Assembly: GCA_029465975.1 (NCBI GenBank)
Contig: CM055730.1
Span: 14,697,563 to 14,761,562 of the forward strand
Length of the DNA: 64,000 nucleotides
Direction: 5' to 3'
Source: Dallia pectoralis
Taxonomy: Eukaryota; Chordata; Actinopteri; Esociformes; Umbridae
Shown here: in pieces, positions 61,320 to 64,000 of the stretch
Layout of the letters: every line of letters starts with the position of its first letter
Position numbering within the stretch: position 1 is the first letter of the stretch
Notes under the pieces: generated by a model
Told to the model about the DNA's origin: nothing
Seen by the model: only the letters and a program-made list of their open reading frames with translations
The model's database searches: none
Translations under genes and position numbers: made by a program

Positions 61320-64000
61320 ACAATAATAAAACTCTACTAAAGACGGCCATCAAATCACTCTCCACGTCCTGTCTTTACCACTATAGTCTTATAACAAATT
61401 AAATGCAGAAAATAAAAAGACACAGTCCTCTTATCTCCTAACTCTCTCTCTCGCTCTCTCTCTCTCGGGCCTGTCCCTGATTACAGCTGGCAGCGTCAGT
61501 GATAATCACATCATTTAGATGCAGCTTGTCTTCAGCTCCATTAGCAAGTCTGAGTAAAGAATGTCTCCAACACTACAGCTACACAGGGTTCACTGCCTGC
61601 CTGCCAGCTCCTCTACAACTCACATTCTAACGATGCACACGTTCGGTAAACCAAAACTGAGAGACATAAATAAGTTTTAGACTGATTTGGTAAATTAGCT
61701 TTTTGTTGACAAGACAGTATTTGACAACTAACATAAAGCTTTGTGACAAGTATGGGGTTTGGTGTCACTCAGACATGTTTTGTCAATTAAAATGTCATCT
61801 AATTTACAGCGTAGACATTGTTAATGTTGTAATGGACTATTGTTGCAGATTAATGATATATCTACACAGGCTTACAGAGGCACATTATCAGCAACAATTA
61901 GTTCTCTGTTCCAATCACTTTGTCTCATCTCTTCAGATGCCTCAACACATAGACAACTAAATGCCAAAGATCTGCAAGGCTGATAAAGTTTTCAAGAACA
62001 CAATAATATGAAAAATGTAATAATACAAAGAATTGTTTCGAACCTTGTCAATTACTACATTTGCTATTTATTTAGATATTTTTCATATTTAGATAATATT
62101 AAGTTTGTTTCCATGTACACCACTTTTTAACATTAGTGTAAAGCCAACATGTCCAACACATGCTAAAGCATCTTAAAATGTATTGTCGAGCTCACTTCTA
62201 TATTATCCACAGAAATGTTAATAATAGCTGCCTTATCTTGAATTCATAAATGTCTTCAATTCAGTAAACAAACGAGTGATCAAACAGATTGTAATGCCTT
62301 ATCTGAAATGCCTTTCACAAAACAGCTATCATCTATCCAAACACATGTGTTAAAATATCAACAAGCTATTCTTCAAAACATTAAATTCGTATTTCTGTGT
62401 GCACTCATTAAAGGGGAATTTATTATATATAAAAATATTTACATTGCGATATGATAAAACGCAAAATGATAGTGTTTCCCAGGCACACTGTGTTCTTATG
62501 ACAAACGGAAAAGCTGCACCGTCCATCTATTGATCAAGAAAAAAACCTCTTTCAAAAGAGAAATGTCTTTGTCATTTCCTGCTTGTTAAAATTCTGCACA
62601 GTTCACTCTATATCTCAGAATATGAGAAAAAAAATACTTAATGTGTAGAGAATCGTTGTGCTGCCTAAATCACTTGCAAAGCCATTAAGAATTCACAAAA
62701 TATTGCTTTTAAAACGTTCACGTGCCGATCAATCAAAACTCAAAGTGAAGCGTGAGTGGATAGCATGGACCTTCTGGCATCGGAGAGGTTAATAGGATTT
62801 CCTTCAGTCTATTTGCAATTTTGTTTTATGAGCGGATAATTGAGAATTGAGAATAATGTGTTACTGTGTTTCTAATGGCTGGGCTCCAATGATAACAGTG
62901 AGACCAGGGTCACTTAAAACACAGCAAGCCATGGGCCATAGTGTCTTTCGTTGACAGGCTGTGAATCAGCTGAACCAGACAGCTGCCCGTGCCCTAGAAC
63001 CCCCAGTAGCAAACAGGAGGCAATGATGTGTCCTTTAAATAAGCGCCCCTTGAATGAATCGCTCAGGAAGCAGCTAAATTACTTCATTTCAATTCTGATG
63101 GCAATAACAGACTCCACTGCTTGGGCACCCCGTATGTCCATATACCTGACGTACAGTTTCCTCATTCCCCCGTTCCCCTTCCTCAAACAGCTGTGGCATC
63201 CGTCCCGAAAGACATCCCTCCCTCCGCACACCCAGACTCGTCATCAGATAAAACAAATTGCCATCAGACCAAGGGTGAAATCTGAAATTACGCTCAGGGT
63301 ACACCTTATCTGACTGCTGTTTACCAAGGAACAGTCGCAGGGTCCATCACTCACGGTGGCAGAATTATCACGAGATACCAGCCCGGGAAACGGGGAGAGA
63401 ATATGTGAGCAGCCTGACCGTCTTCAGACTGGGTGGTTGTTCTCAACCCTCAGCTTGATGCTGTTCACACAGAAGCAGATAGAAACGGTCTGTTTACCTG
63501 AGATAACAATCAACCCTCTACAAGCTGGGAAGGGATTTTGTCTCAATGGATTATTTGAAAAAGTAAAAAAAGAAAAATGGCAACATAATTAGCATGTTAT
63601 TAAAAAGGGAAAAACGGACAGTCAGACTTGCCAAGGTTGAATTATCGTAAGTTTCTCTAGTCAGTACATCTCTTGAAATTGAAAACTCAATTTAAAAGAA
63701 TATGGTAATGGTCGAGATGCCATTTTCTACTCTTTGACAGTTTTAGGATGTGACTACGAATCTAATGTTTCTGGATTTTCGGTAAATACAAAAGAACTGC
63801 TCATTTGTGACACATTCCTGCACTAGTCCATACTAAATAAAAAGGTTGTTTGGAAACAATGTCTAAGTCTACATATCCATTTACAATTGTCCTAATCAGA
63901 GCTAATTCTTCCACGTCCCAGAACTCCCCTCTTGCTGAGCGAACTGGGCAGTGTCATGATTCAATGAACACACACAATTGTGAAGCCTGGATCATCTGGA
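61320..64000. other. ADAM12 intron to window end
   Basis: No exon recognised. A short (TC)n tract lies near 61441-61467. The stretches 61460-61620 and 62740-63310 look more balanced in composition than the surroundings and might be conserved non-coding DNA, but this cannot be shown from one sequence. Confidence 0.4.

Noticed and set aside
57300..64000. Upstream ADAM12 catalytic exons
   Set aside because: Looked for the HExxH zinc motif and flanking blocks on the minus strand; none seen, so treated as intron.

Overview
The window is nuclear DNA from a vertebrate, almost certainly a teleost fish. It has short-exon spliced genes with GT-AG introns, many degenerate Tc1/mariner relics, a tRNA-headed SINE, the 3' end of a LINE, and at least fourteen minisatellite or microsatellite arrays. 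The repeat wording resembles salmoniform/esociform (salmon, pike) repeats, but that is an impression from memory, not a test.

Layout. 1-20.5 kb has no recognisable gene: AT-rich intergenic DNA with decayed Tc1 copies, an hAT-like stretch, a (CA)n array and a SINE. 20.85-30.35 kb (+) is a complete EDRF1 orthologue in 25 coding exons, 1247 aa. 31.46-39.37 kb (-) is a complete DHX32 orthologue in 11 coding exons, 733 aa. 40.33-44.31 kb (+) is a complete FANK1 orthologue in 11 coding exons, 340 aa. 46.65-57.29 kb (-) is the 3' two-thirds of ADAM12: end of the metalloprotease domain, disintegrin, cysteine-rich, EGF, transmembrane and cytoplasmic tail. Its 5' exons lie beyond 64 kb, and 57.3-64 kb is intron. 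Summed exon lengths are in frame for EDRF1, DHX32 and FANK1.

Gene order and orientation match human 10q26 (EDRF1 +, DHX32 -, FANK1 +, ADAM12 -), except that MMP21, UROS and BCCIP, which sit between EDRF1 and DHX32 in mammals, are absent from the 1.1 kb gap here. EDRF1/DHX32 and FANK1/ADAM12 are tail to tail. DHX32/FANK1 are head to head over 0.96 kb, which carries two RFX X-box-like sites that fit the ciliary/testis expression known for FANK1.

The genes are not one pathway: an erythroid transcription regulator, a degenerate DEAH helicase, a testis nuclear FN3/ankyrin protein and a membrane metalloprotease. The most unusual signal is at splice junctions. Three separate introns (EDRF1 introns 19 and 20, and the ADAM12 tail intron) begin with a tandem array whose unit is a copy of the exon end plus its 5' splice site, giving 10, 6 and 3 consecutive donor sites. 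In each case only the first donor avoids an in-frame stop. This looks like recurrent minisatellite birth at 5' splice sites, in a window also rich in other 21-76 bp arrays.
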